Shown here piece by piece: positions 1 to 7,815 of a stretch of DNA of 36,537 nucleotides (the first letter of the stretch is position 1; every line of letters begins with the position of its first letter). The stretch is from an uncultured Verrucomicrobiales bacterium. GTDB lineage: Bacteria > Verrucomicrobiota > Verrucomicrobiia > Verrucomicrobiales > Akkermansiaceae. The notes under the pieces were generated by a model that was not told where the DNA came from, searched no databases, and saw only the letters and a program-made list of their open reading frames with translations. The position numbers and the translations under genes are program-made. The stretch lies in NCBI GenBank assembly GCA_937930235.1, contig CALGLJ010000112.1, forward strand, positions 1 to 36,537, given 5' to 3'.

Positions 1-2
1 CT

Positions 3-932
3 CAGCAGCAACAGCTTGGACCTGTTTCTCTCGCCCAACTTCAGCAACTTACCGCGAGCGGGCAAGTTCAAGCGACCCAACTCGTCTGGACTGAAGGAAT
101 GGCCAACTGGCTTCCCGCAAGTCAAATCCCCAATCTCTTCCAACAAGCAGCCACTCCTGCAGCGGGCGCTACAGGCGCAGGAGCAGTAACAAGCCCATAC
201 GCGGCTCCCGGAACTCAGGTCGCACCTCAAGGAGGTGGCGCAGGAGCTTACCCTGCTCCCTTTGTCAAAAAGACCTCCCTCATGATCTACTTGGGAGCTT
301 TTATTCTCTCATTTATCGTGATCGGTATTACTTTTGGCCCCCTTGCCGTATCATCTCCTAGCCCTCCCGATTATTCCGAGGAAATGAGCCGCATCGCCCA
401 AGCTGAAACTCAAGAAGAAATGGTAGCAGCTCGTGAAGCCTTAGATAAGAAGGAGGCTGAATTTTCAGATGAGATCAAAGGCACCTCCGGACTTTTCGTT
501 GGTTTTGCCTTACTTGGAGTCCTTGTCGCCCTCGCTTTAGCAATCTTCGCAATCGTCTACGGTTACATTATCATTTACCGTGCATGGCATGTCCTTCAAC
601 CCGGTGCCCCTCGCACGACACCAGGCAAAGCTGTCGGCTTCATGTTCATTCCAATTTTCAACATCTATTGGATGTTCCAGGCCTATGTCGGATGGGTCAC
701 TGACTGGAATCGCATTCGTAGCTCTTACGCCGATTTACAAGCCGCTCCGGCAGCATCAAGCGGCATCTTTCTTGGCGGCATTATCTGCATGCTTACCGGT
801 ATTCTTGCCCCTGTCGGTATGATTCTTATGATCATCGGCCTCAAGCAAATGTGCGATACAATCAACTTCTTCGCTCAAAGGCAGTCTCTCGGCACAGTGA
901 GAACCACCGGAACTCTCCCTCAACTTAGATGA
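3..932 (+). CDS. GYF_2-domain multi-pass membrane protein (5' end outside window)
   Basis: The reading frame is open from the first bases of the window, so the gene starts upstream. The first in-frame ATG (position 99) lies inside a domain and is not the real start. The translated edge contains GPVSLAQLQQL, then LVWTEGMANWLPASQIP, the signature of a GYF_2 (DUF4339) domain. A Pro/Ala/Gly linker follows, then a membrane segment near positions 280-350, a charged coiled stretch, a second long hydrophobic segment, the motif FIPIFNIYWMFQAYVGW and a last hydrophobic segment near the C-terminus. GYF_2 plus this membrane region is common in Verrucomicrobia and Planctomycetes. Its molecular role is unknown; GYF_2 domains are thought to be protein-interaction modules. 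The gene ends at TGA and is followed by a clear hairpin terminator. The family call is firm, the function is not known. Confidence 0.85.
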   Translation, partial: QQQQLGPVSLAQLQQLTASGQVQATQLVWTEGMANWLPASQIPNLFQQAATPAAGATGAGAVTSPYAAPGTQVAPQGGGAGAYPAPFVKKTSLMIYLGAFILSFIVIGITFGPLAVSSPSPPDYSEEMSRIAQAETQEEMVAAREALDKKEAEFSDEIKGTSGLFVGFALLGVLVALALAIFAIVYGYIIIYRAWHVLQPGAPRTTPGKAVGFMFIPIFNIYWMFQAYVGWVTDWNRIRSSYADLQAAPAASSGIFLGGIICMLTGILAPVGMILMIIGLKQMCDTINFFAQRQSLGTVRTTGTLPQLR

Positions 933-965
933 GTAATCCTTAAGCCCAGTTCCTTGTCTTTCGAA

Positions 966-996
966 GCCTCTGCGCCTATGCCAGAGGCCTCTTTTT
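966..996 (+). terminator. Rho-independent terminator of the GYF_2 gene
   Basis: A perfect 7-bp stem, GCCTCTG (966-972) with CAGAGGC (982-988), has a 9-nt loop and is followed by CTCTTTTT. It lies 34 bases after the stop codon of the upstream gene and on the same strand. Confidence 0.75.
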
Positions 997-1017
997 GGTA
1001 CTCCTTACCAGGCACAC

Positions 1018-1048
1018 AAAAAATGCCCCGGAATAATTTCCGAGGCAT
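1018..1048 (-). terminator. Rho-independent terminator of the histone-like gene
   Basis: The 11-base arms 1023-1033 and 1038-1048 pair with one exception. On the minus strand the exception is a T-G wobble, on the plus strand it would be a C-A mismatch, so the structure is built for minus-strand RNA. It is followed on that strand by a run of six T (1023 down to 1018). It lies about 90 bases downstream of the stop of the gene at 1138-1410. Confidence 0.65.
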
Positions 1049-1137
1049 CACAAAATCATTGAGAGTCACATCCGTGCGAAGAAAAATCTCACTTTTGAGA
1101 GATTCTCGATCTGCCGCTCAGGAGTGGAGTGAGTGAT

Positions 1138-1410
1138 TTACTCCTCTTCTTCCGCCGCACCGGTATCCTCGGCTTTGACTTCAGGATCTTTGGGCTTAGC
1201 CGCAGCTTTTTTGGTAGCTTTCTTGGCGACTTTCTTAGCCGCAGCCTTTTTCGCTACTTTTTTTGCCGCCTTTTTCGCAGGTGCTTTTTCTTTCTCCGGC
1301 TTAGGAGAAGATTTTTTCGCGGCGGCATTTGCGCGTAATTGAGTTTGTTTCCGCTTGAGATAATCCTTTCTCCGGCGGCGTTTGATTCGTGTTTTGAGAT
1401 TCTGGCCCAT
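1138..1410 (-). CDS. Lys/Ala-rich histone H1-like small basic protein
   Basis: This 90-residue protein starts at an ATG with a very basic N-terminus (MGQNLKTRIKRRRRKDYLKRKQ). It continues as a repetitive AAKKVAKKA-type tract (about residues 30-72) and ends in an acidic tail rich in Glu. The tract resembles the C-terminal tails of eukaryotic H1 and bacterial Hc1/AlgP-like proteins, which bind DNA or RNA without a fixed fold. I infer a nucleic-acid-binding role, perhaps nucleoid or ribosome associated. The basic head is not the usual H1 sequence and may be a lineage-specific module. The gene diverges from the rRNA methyltransferase gene at 1511 across a 100-base spacer and has its own terminator. 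The codon choice gives a Lys-rich composition, so database hits by similarity alone would be misleading. Confidence 0.75.
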   Translation of the reverse strand: MGQNLKTRIKRRRRKDYLKRKQTQLRANAAAKKSSPKPEKEKAPAKKAAKKVAKKAAAKKVAKKATKKAAAKPKDPEVKAEDTGAAEEEE

Positions 1411-1510
1411 AATTCTGGTGAGGGGTTGTTATTCTCCCAATCTCTGCGGATCAAGCGGAAAAGCGCTCCATGTCTTGATCTTCTCTCTCGACTAGCCTTC
1501 TCTCTCTGCC

Positions 1511-2659
1511 ATGGCAGGGGTGATTATCAAACCACGTTCGCGTATTTTCCACGGTCACGACTGGGTCTATTCGTCTGAAATCCAGAAAACTTACGGAAAT
1601 CCGGAGCCTGGCGATGTGATTTCATTAAAAGATTTTAAAGACCGCCCCTTGGGGACGGCGATTTATAATCCAAACTCGCAAATCGTGGCGCGCAGGATCT
1701 CTCGCAGAAAGCAAAAGCTTGATGAAGAATTTTTTACCCGTCGGATCTCACAAGCGATCGCGCTGCGGGGTGATGACGCGCTCGCTCGTCTCGTCTGGAG
1801 TGAATCTGATGGAGTCCCCGGGCTCATTGTCGATCGCTACCATGAACACCTCGTCATGCAGACGACAACGATGGCGATGGATCTCAATAAGGAACTCATC
1901 GCGAAAGTTCTGCAAGAGATCCTCTCTCCTCAATCGATCATTTTACGAAATGATTCCCCCATGCGGAAAGCCGAAGGGTTAGAGCCAGAAATCCGTATGA
2001 TGACGGGGAAGCAACCCGCTCCTTTCACGGTGACGCATCAAGGAATCACTTATGAGATCGACCCTGCAAACGGTCAAAAAACAGGCCTCTACCTCGATAT
2101 CATGGATGCCTACGCCAAGGTCGCTCGTCATGCGAAGGGGAAAAAAGTGCTCGATGTCTTTTGTAATCAAGGAGGCTTTGGGCTGAACTGTGCCAAAGAA
2201 GGCGCAGAGTCAGTCCTCTCCATCGATATCTCGGAAGATGCCATCGAAGCGGTGAAACGAAATGCAGCGCTTTCTGATCTCACCATCGAGGCTCAGGCAG
2301 AGAATGCGTTCACCTTTCTCCGTCATCACGAGGAGACTTACGACCTCATCATTCTGGACCCTCCTTCATTTACCCGAAATAAGAAAACGCTCAATGATGC
2401 CATGCGCGGTTACAAAGAAATTCACCTACGAGCCCTCCGACTGCTCAATCATAATGGCATTCTAGCGACCTTCTGCTGCTCTCATCATGCAACGCGCGAG
2501 ATCTTCCTCTCCAGCGTGCGCGATGCGGCGGTCGATGCTCGTAAGACCTTACGCCAACTTGAGTCCCACTCTCAGCGGCTCGATCACCCCATCATTGCCA
2601 CTCTTCCGGAAACTGAATATCTCAAAGGCTTCACCTTTCAACTCGCACCCAATCGGTAA
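1511..2659 (+). CDS. rlmI: Class I SAM-dependent rRNA methyltransferase, RlmI family
   Basis: The 382-residue product has the RlmI architecture: an N-terminal PUA-like domain (about residues 1-75, with GHDWVYSSEI), a central domain, and a Rossmann methyltransferase domain. SAM-binding motif I is VLDVFCNQGGFGL (about residues 213-225). Motif IV is LDPPSF. The catalytic region has Cys in ATFCCSHH. E. coli RlmI makes m5C at position 1962 of 23S rRNA; the exact target here is inferred from the family. The ATG at 1511 sits in the palindrome CTGCCATGGCAG and has no Shine-Dalgarno. The stop codon overlaps the start of the next gene (TAATG), so the two are probably translationally coupled. Confidence 0.88.
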   Translation: MAGVIIKPRSRIFHGHDWVYSSEIQKTYGNPEPGDVISLKDFKDRPLGTAIYNPNSQIVARRISRRKQKLDEEFFTRRISQAIALRGDDALARLVWSESDGVPGLIVDRYHEHLVMQTTTMAMDLNKELIAKVLQEILSPQSIILRNDSPMRKAEGLEPEIRMMTGKQPAPFTVTHQGITYEIDPANGQKTGLYLDIMDAYAKVARHAKGKKVLDVFCNQGGFGLNCAKEGAESVLSIDISEDAIEAVKRNAALSDLTIEAQAENAFTFLRHHEETYDLIILDPPSFTRNKKTLNDAMRGYKEIHLRALRLLNHNGILATFCCSHHATREIFLSSVRDAAVDARKTLRQLESHSQRLDHPIIATLPETEYLKGFTFQLAPNR

Positions 2660-3153
2660 TGTCACGCCACTTTTTTAGCATCTTATTGGTCCTCATCCTC
2701 CTCGGTGGAGGCGTCTACTTTTGGTGGAACCGGCAACCAACTCAGCAGATTGGACGACAGGTAGACCATCTCTTGGAGGCGATCAGTTATCAAAAACTCT
2801 CCCTCAAAAAAACGGAGAACCGCCATCAGGCTCTCCGCAAAATCTTTCCCGAAGAAGTCTCATTTACCGGGAAAAGCTACTTTCCAAATCAAAGGCTCTC
2901 GCTCGCGGAGATTCTTTCGCGGATGGACGAATTTCATGGCATGATCACATTGTGTGAATTGACGGAAAAGGAACGACTCATTTCGCTCATCGATGATTCC
3001 GCCGTGGTCACCCTGAACCTCAAAGTCAAAGTCGCCAGTGGCCCAAATTTCAAACAAACTCAGCTTTGGAAAGTGACCCTACATTTCGAAAAACTCGATC
3101 AGGGCTGGAAAATTGTGCGCATGGAGGGCGAACCAAAAGAACCATCAGCGTAG
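2659..3153 (+). CDS. Membrane-anchored NTF2/SnoaL-like small protein
   Basis: This 164-residue protein begins with one hydrophobic segment (FFSILLVLILLGGGVYFWW, residues 5-23) without a clear cleavage site, so it is probably a membrane anchor facing the periplasm. The rest has a helical stretch followed by an alternating beta pattern (VVTLNLKVKVAS, LWKVTLHFEKLDQGWKIVRMEG). The ending fits the typical close of NTF2-like folds, although I cannot assign a named family. The start overlaps the rlmI stop by one base, which implies coupling, but no functional link is obvious. The last 9 bases overlap the 3' end of the opposite-strand gene at 3145. Confidence 0.7.
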   Translation: MSRHFFSILLVLILLGGGVYFWWNRQPTQQIGRQVDHLLEAISYQKLSLKKTENRHQALRKIFPEEVSFTGKSYFPNQRLSLAEILSRMDEFHGMITLCELTEKERLISLIDDSAVVTLNLKVKVASGPNFKQTQLWKVTLHFEKLDQGWKIVRMEGEPKEPSA

Positions 3154-3885
3154 CCGACAAGCAGCAAGGCGTGAGTGTAAATCCGCTACCGAGTTCTCTC
3201 CAAAGCGATCTCGCAAACTCTGCTCTACCATTTTATTCCCCTCGATATCATCGAGAGAATTTGGATCAAGAAGGCGGCGCCCCACTTCAAAACGCACCTC
3301 AAATACGGATGGCTTTTGCTCAAAAAGTTGTGAAATTTTTGACAAGCTATAACGGTCCAGAACTTGCACAAAAACGGTAGAGAACACATCCCGAAAGAGC
3401 TTCTCGCTCGATTCGATCAGAAGGCCATAGGAACGTGGGCGATACTTCGGTTGTAAGGCGCTATCTTCATCGAGACCATGCTCCTCATGAATTGCAGTCA
3501 TTTCGCGATAAAGGCGAGCCAGTTTGCCTTTGCGTGTGGCCGCAGAACAAGCCATCTCCGCGATTTGCTGCGCTGGTAATGACGCTGCCACCAAAGATAA
3601 ATCTTCATGCAACCAGCCATTTTTCCAAATTTTGGCTCCTTCCAGCATCCTCTTGTGAAACGATGCCGCGATGTCCTCCACATTGAGCTCAAAATCCATG
3701 TCTCCCATCACCAAGTCCGAATAACGAGGGAGTAAAAAGTGATGTAAGCGCTTTCCATAACGAACAAGCTCTTGGTCAATCAGACTCTGAGGCTTGCTGA
3801 AAAAAGAGGCCAGAATCAAGTCGTATAACCCCTTTGATTCTTTTGAGCTTGTTTGGAAGTCTACCACAATAATTCGGCTCTTCAT
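3145..3885 (-). CDS. Conserved-looking protein of unknown function
   Basis: From the ATG at 3885 (MKSRIIVVDF) the product is 246 residues and looks soluble and mostly helical, with many charged residues. I recognise no domain. The frame stays open upstream: from a TTG at 3975 it would add a hydrophobic stretch (LLISVFLLWAFRKW if read from just before it) followed by basic residues, which would make a membrane-anchored protein. Neither start has a Shine-Dalgarno, so the start is unresolved. It lies downstream of and on the same strand as the disordered protein at 4037 and the ParA ATPase at 4618, so the three may form one transcript. Its 3' end overlaps that of the plus-strand gene by 9 bases. 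Confidence 0.6.
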   Translation of the reverse strand: MKSRIIVVDFQTSSKESKGLYDLILASFFSKPQSLIDQELVRYGKRLHHFLLPRYSDLVMGDMDFELNVEDIAASFHKRMLEGAKIWKNGWLHEDLSLVAASLPAQQIAEMACSAATRKGKLARLYREMTAIHEEHGLDEDSALQPKYRPRSYGLLIESSEKLFRDVFSTVFVQVLDRYSLSKISQLFEQKPSVFEVRFEVGRRLLDPNSLDDIEGNKMVEQSLRDRFGENSVADLHSRLAACRLR

Positions 3886-4036
3886 ACAAGGCTTTGGCGA
3901 CTGAATCAACCTATCTTTTGATCGATAATCACCAGCCCACTTACGGAAAGCCCAAAGCAAAAAAACGGAAATCAATAAATTACTGAAAATGAACGAGGCA
4001 TAATGGAGAGAATGCTAAAAACACTCTCTGCACTCC

Positions 4037-4591
4037 TCACACAGAACGTGGAAGTTTTGCTAATTCTTCTTTCGAAATGGATTCGGTCACGATTTTAAAA
4101 GGTGTCTGAATAGAGGTTGGCTTGACCGAAACAGGTTGAGCAGGAGTGGCGGCCGTTTTAACCGGCTCTGGACTCGGACTCACGGAAGCAGGTTTCACCA
4201 CCGGAAGAACGGGTTGAGCGCCCCCAGCTTCAGTTTTAGGAGTAACGGGAGGGAGAGAAACATTTGAAACCGCCTTGGCCTGGGGAGGTGTCGTGGCGAC
4301 CGCCTTGGGCTTCTCCGGAGAGGCTGAGGAAGAGGAGATGATGCCAGCACCGGCAGCGGTGTCTTGTGCTTTCGATAAATTCTCGCGCGCTTTTTCCAAA
4401 TTCTGAGCATTTCCTGCCGCTGAGCTTGTCTCTGATTTTTTAACTTCAGCAAACCCCACGAAGTTTTTGCCGTATGCCGCCGCGTCTTTCTCTTTTTGAG
4501 ACAGTTCTGGCGCAGGCTTCAGGAGACCTTCAGCTGTTTTGCGGAGTTTATCGGCATCGATCCAATCGTGAACGATATTTTCGTCAGACAT
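4037..4591 (-). CDS. Disordered Pro/Ala/Ser-rich protein, putative ParA partner
   Basis: This 184-residue protein starts at ATG with an ordered-looking head (MSDENIVHDWIDADKLRKTA) that could form one or two helices. From about residue 45 it is low-complexity, rich in Pro, Ala, Ser, Val and Lys. It ends with a short amphipathic segment (IVTESISKEELAKLPRSV). It contains no Cys, no membrane segment and no enzyme motif. It starts 26 bases after the ParA gene on the same strand. Orphan ParA/MinD-type ATPases often sit beside a cargo adaptor with short conserved ends and a disordered middle, and this gene fits that pattern. The partner role is an inference from position only. Confidence 0.7.
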   Translation of the reverse strand: MSDENIVHDWIDADKLRKTAEGLLKPAPELSQKEKDAAAYGKNFVGFAEVKKSETSSAAGNAQNLEKARENLSKAQDTAAGAGIISSSSASPEKPKAVATTPPQAKAVSNVSLPPVTPKTEAGGAQPVLPVVKPASVSPSPEPVKTAATPAQPVSVKPTSIQTPFKIVTESISKEELAKLPRSV

Positions 4592-4617
4592 AATATTGAA
4601 GTTGGGTAAGTGGAGAT

Positions 4618-5379
4618 TTAGATTGCGAGTTTACTGCGCACTTCCGTGAGAAGTTCGTCGAAACTCTTTTGCGCATGTGAGCCTTCAGGCATGACTCCTA
4701 CCGGAAGACCTTTGGCGCTCGCTTTAATGAAAATGTCATCCCTGCGAATTTCAGCTTTGGTGACCATTTCCTCTGGGAGGATTTTTCGTAGGGCCGCTAC
4801 TGCTTCCTTACTTTCCGAGAGGTGAGGCATGGTCATGGTCATGACGACTCCGAGCACCTTCAGCTTGGGATTATCAGCCCTCATTTTTACAAGAGCATCT
4901 AGCAAGGTCGGCACGGAGCGCACTCCGAGAGGCTCCGCTTGTTGAGGCACCAGCACGGCATCAGCTTCTCGCAAGATCATCGCAGTGGTTCCGAACAGTC
5001 CGGCTGCAGTATCCACAATGCAGACATCGTAGCCTTCAGAGCCGATCTCATTAAAAAATGCCGTCACGCTCTGCGCCGTCACATCAGGACTCCCCCCAAG
5101 CTCATAAGCCTCGGTCTGCCCCGCTGGGACGAGACTAAAAGTTTCCATCCGAGTGGGCACAATCACGTGACGAGCTTGTATCGAAGGCGAGGAGAGGCTG
5201 TCATAAAATCCATCGAGAGTGCGAGACTCGCGTGTCAGAGAGAGCCCGACAGAACCTTGAGGATCTGAATCTACAAGCAGAGTTTTCTTACCACTCTTCG
5301 CAAGAGCATAAGCGAGGTTGATAGCGACGGTCGTCTTACCGACGCCGCCCTTTTGACTGGTCACAGCGAGTATTATCAC
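4618..5379 (-). CDS. ParA/MinD-family ATPase (orphan, no ParB nearby)
   Basis: From the GTG at 5379 the product is 253 residues and opens directly with the ParA hallmark: MIILAVTSQKGGVGKTT, the deviant Walker A with its signature lysine. TLLVDSDPQGS (Walker A') and YDVCIVDTAAGL (Walker B) follow. The frame is open further upstream (an ATG at 5436, a TTG at 5466), but the family normally starts within a few residues of the first strand, so I chose the GTG. ParA ATPases form ATP dimers on the nucleoid and position plasmids, chromosomes or protein cargo. No parB, parS or origin is visible, so chromosome segregation is not supported; cargo positioning with the next gene is more likely. It diverges from the lipoprotein gene at 5517. 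Confidence 0.82.
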   Translation of the reverse strand: MIILAVTSQKGGVGKTTVAINLAYALAKSGKKTLLVDSDPQGSVGLSLTRESRTLDGFYDSLSSPSIQARHVIVPTRMETFSLVPAGQTEAYELGGSPDVTAQSVTAFFNEIGSEGYDVCIVDTAAGLFGTTAMILREADAVLVPQQAEPLGVRSVPTLLDALVKMRADNPKLKVLGVVMTMTMPHLSESKEAVAALRKILPEEMVTKAEIRRDDIFIKASAKGLPVGVMPEGSHAQKSFDELLTEVRSKLAI

Positions 5380-5516
5380 GAGGAATTGAAATCGATGAGT
5401 TAAGCGGCAGTGAATGCCGACAACAGAAAGAAGCATTTCCGGCCTCGTTTGTCTGGTTATTTTCAAGAAATTTCATAACTTTCACTCTCTCACAGCTAAA
5501 TCGCCCCACTTCGAAG

Positions 5517-7778
5517 ATGCCCTCTATCCCATTTCTTGCTCTTATATTGTGCTGTTTTCTTATCTCCTCATGCCGAGAGAAGAGTGAAAAGATCAATAAA
5601 CAAGCCGAACGCATTGCCGCTGATCAATTTTTCAAAACCCTTCCTGAAATTCCGCTTTCCAGCCTTAAAAATGAGATGAATCAAGGGGAGAGCGATCTGC
5701 TCCGATCCTTCCAGAACTACGATTTCCCCTGGCAGCACTGGGATGCTGAGATCCTGACAAAAGCCCGCAAGACTCAAAAACCGATCTTTCTCCTCATCAC
5801 CAACCCCCTCGCTCAAAAATCACTCACTTTCACAAACACCCTCTCAACTGAAGCTCTCTACAAAGACCTCCTCTCTCAGGATTTTGTCTGCGCCCTTGGT
5901 GATACCCATGTATCTCCCGAGTTGGGACTCATTGCATTTCAGTTCTGCCAAGCAGCGAATACCCAAATTTCATTCCCCCTGATTCTCTACCTCACGCATG
6001 AAGGCTTCCCGATCAGCACCCTCCCAATCGGAAACACCAAACCCGAAAAACTCGAGGCTCAAATCACGAATTACCATGCCATCGTTAAGGACATTTGGAA
6101 CCTTGATCAAAATTACATCATCAACAACAGTCGGGAGGTCGAAAGTTTGCGACAAAAAACAATTGATCGACACATTCAAGGCCTACCTCTTGATCACCCT
6201 TCTGGTATGCTTCCTCGTGAAACTACACGACAAGCACTCTTTCTCGAATCGGCCAGACGCGTCCTCTCTCTTTATAACAAGCATTCAAAAGTCGTCGACA
6301 ATATCGGAGGCTTGATTCCCTCCAGCGTGATTCATCTTCTCGCTCTCCAAGCCGCTCACCCTGCAACATACCCAGAAATACGGGAACGCTCACAAAGTGC
6401 CATTTTAGGCATGCAGGAATCCCTGACAAATGGAGCAATCCATGACGGAGTCGAAGGTGAATTTTTCTATGCTCGGCGAGATAGAGCATGGGCTCTCCCT
6501 ATTTTTGCCCGCGACTTATCTTCTCAAGCACAGCTGGCGAACGCTTTTTTTGTCGCGGGCACCCTTCTGAACGAACAGGACATGATCCAAAATGCGGAGA
6601 ACCTTCTCTCTCGTCTCGAAACGCACTGGATTGCGGAAGCCACCCCTCGTTCGTCTCTTTCGGAAGGGAGTGCACTCAATTCAAAGGATGTCTTCCTCTT
6701 CGAATATAAAACCCTCCAAACCCTCTTAGGGGCCGAACATTTCCCTATCGCCGAAGCATTCTATCAACTCAAACCTGAAGGAAATATCTCTTCAGAAACC
6801 GATTTCGAAAAACAATACCCCAATCTGAACACCCTCGCTCCCACCCGCACTCCAAAACAAATCGCCCAACGGCTCAACCGTCCGGTTGAAAGCATCCGCG
6901 CCTCAATTTCTAAAATTCAGAATACCATCGCGAAGATCCGCAATGAGAACGGCAATTTCCACCTTGAATCGACCATCGCGGCCAGCGAATTAGCCCTTGT
7001 CGGAATCGCCCAAACCAATCGCTACCGCTCCAGTAAACAAGCGAAAGATTTAGAGAAAGCGACGGCGACGGGAGAACGAATTCTTAAAAACTACACTTCG
7101 CAGGGGCGCTCTCTTTTTCGTCTTAAAGAGAAAGTGGCCGCCCGAGGCATCGACTATGCGCACTCGATCAATCTCTTCCTCAATCTGTATCAGGTAACCT
7201 TCAACCCAAAATGGCTCCAGACCGCCATCAATCTGACCGATGAAGCCATTTCACGCCTTGACCGCGAAGGATTCCCCCTCCTAGAAGTCGCTCCTAAAGA
7301 CAGCATTATTGCGACAAAACTCCATCATTCCGAAATGATCTTTTCCGAATCCACCCTTGGGATTTTTGATCTTATTTTTGCTTCACTCGCTACTCTCACG
7401 GACCAAGAACGCTACCACACCCAACGCTCTCTCCTCACTAAGAGCTTTAAAGAGAAAATCCAATCCAATCCAGTCTTACACACAGATGCTCTGAGAGGAT
7501 TTCTCCTGGGAGACGCCCCCCTCCAAATTATTTTAGAAGGTGATCACCAATCTCCTCTCTTTCAGAAAGCCCTCGCGGAACTCAACACGCCTGAAATCAT
7601 CAATTATACCATCATCCGACCAGCCGAACTCCCCCTTCTGAGCAATAAGGTCGATCTCCCGTCGCTTAAAAGCCAAATTCGCTTCAATTTGGTGCGAAAA
7701 AACAACATCCTGGCCCAATCCACGGATCTTTCAAAATTTAAAAAAATCCTAAAAAAATCCCTGGGCAAAAAAGAATGA
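5517..7778 (+). CDS. Lipoprotein with degenerate DUF255/YyaL-like (SSP411) architecture
   Basis: The 753-residue product begins with a lipoprotein signal peptide whose lipobox ends at Cys19 (LISSC). Residues 69-180 resemble the thioredoxin-like DUF255 domain of YyaL/spermatogenesis-associated protein 20. PWQHWDAEILTKARKTQKPIFLLI matches the family's W..EA...A....KPI pattern, but the expected Cys-x-x-Cys is replaced by NPLAQKS. The middle contains EFFYARRDRAWALPIFARDL, comparable with the family segment that reads roughly FxRYSxDxxWxxPHFEKML. The remainder is helical, consistent with the alpha/alpha toroid of the family. The family function is not established. Loss of the CxxC argues against redox chemistry. 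The lipobox predicts a membrane-anchored periplasmic location. The family assignment is from motif resemblance only. Confidence 0.7.
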   Translation: MPSIPFLALILCCFLISSCREKSEKINKQAERIAADQFFKTLPEIPLSSLKNEMNQGESDLLRSFQNYDFPWQHWDAEILTKARKTQKPIFLLITNPLAQKSLTFTNTLSTEALYKDLLSQDFVCALGDTHVSPELGLIAFQFCQAANTQISFPLILYLTHEGFPISTLPIGNTKPEKLEAQITNYHAIVKDIWNLDQNYIINNSREVESLRQKTIDRHIQGLPLDHPSGMLPRETTRQALFLESARRVLSLYNKHSKVVDNIGGLIPSSVIHLLALQAAHPATYPEIRERSQSAILGMQESLTNGAIHDGVEGEFFYARRDRAWALPIFARDLSSQAQLANAFFVAGTLLNEQDMIQNAENLLSRLETHWIAEATPRSSLSEGSALNSKDVFLFEYKTLQTLLGAEHFPIAEAFYQLKPEGNISSETDFEKQYPNLNTLAPTRTPKQIAQRLNRPVESIRASISKIQNTIAKIRNENGNFHLESTIAASELALVGIAQTNRYRSSKQAKDLEKATATGERILKNYTSQGRSLFRLKEKVAARGIDYAHSINLFLNLYQVTFNPKWLQTAINLTDEAISRLDREGFPLLEVAPKDSIIATKLHHSEMIFSESTLGIFDLIFASLATLTDQERYHTQRSLLTKSFKEKIQSNPVLHTDALRGFLLGDAPLQIILEGDHQSPLFQKALAELNTPEIINYTIIRPAELPLLSNKVDLPSLKSQIRFNLVRKNNILAQSTDLSKFKKILKKSLGKKE

Positions 7779-7815
7779 TTGGCTAGCTGGTCCCGATGCG
7801 TAGCATCCTGCGCTC

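Noticed and set aside
99-101. ATG at 99 as the start of the first gene
   Set aside because: The frame is open to the window edge and the upstream codons complete a GYF_2 domain, so the real start is outside the window.
5380-5466. N-terminal extension of ParA from a TTG at 5466
   Set aside because: It would add 29 residues before the first beta strand with no family resemblance. The GTG at 5379 gives the normal ParA start.
7794-7806. GATGC-GTA-GCATC repeat just before the PTPDL-like gene as a regulatory hairpin
   Set aside because: Only 5-base arms with a 3-base loop. Such repeats are expected by chance in this much sequence.
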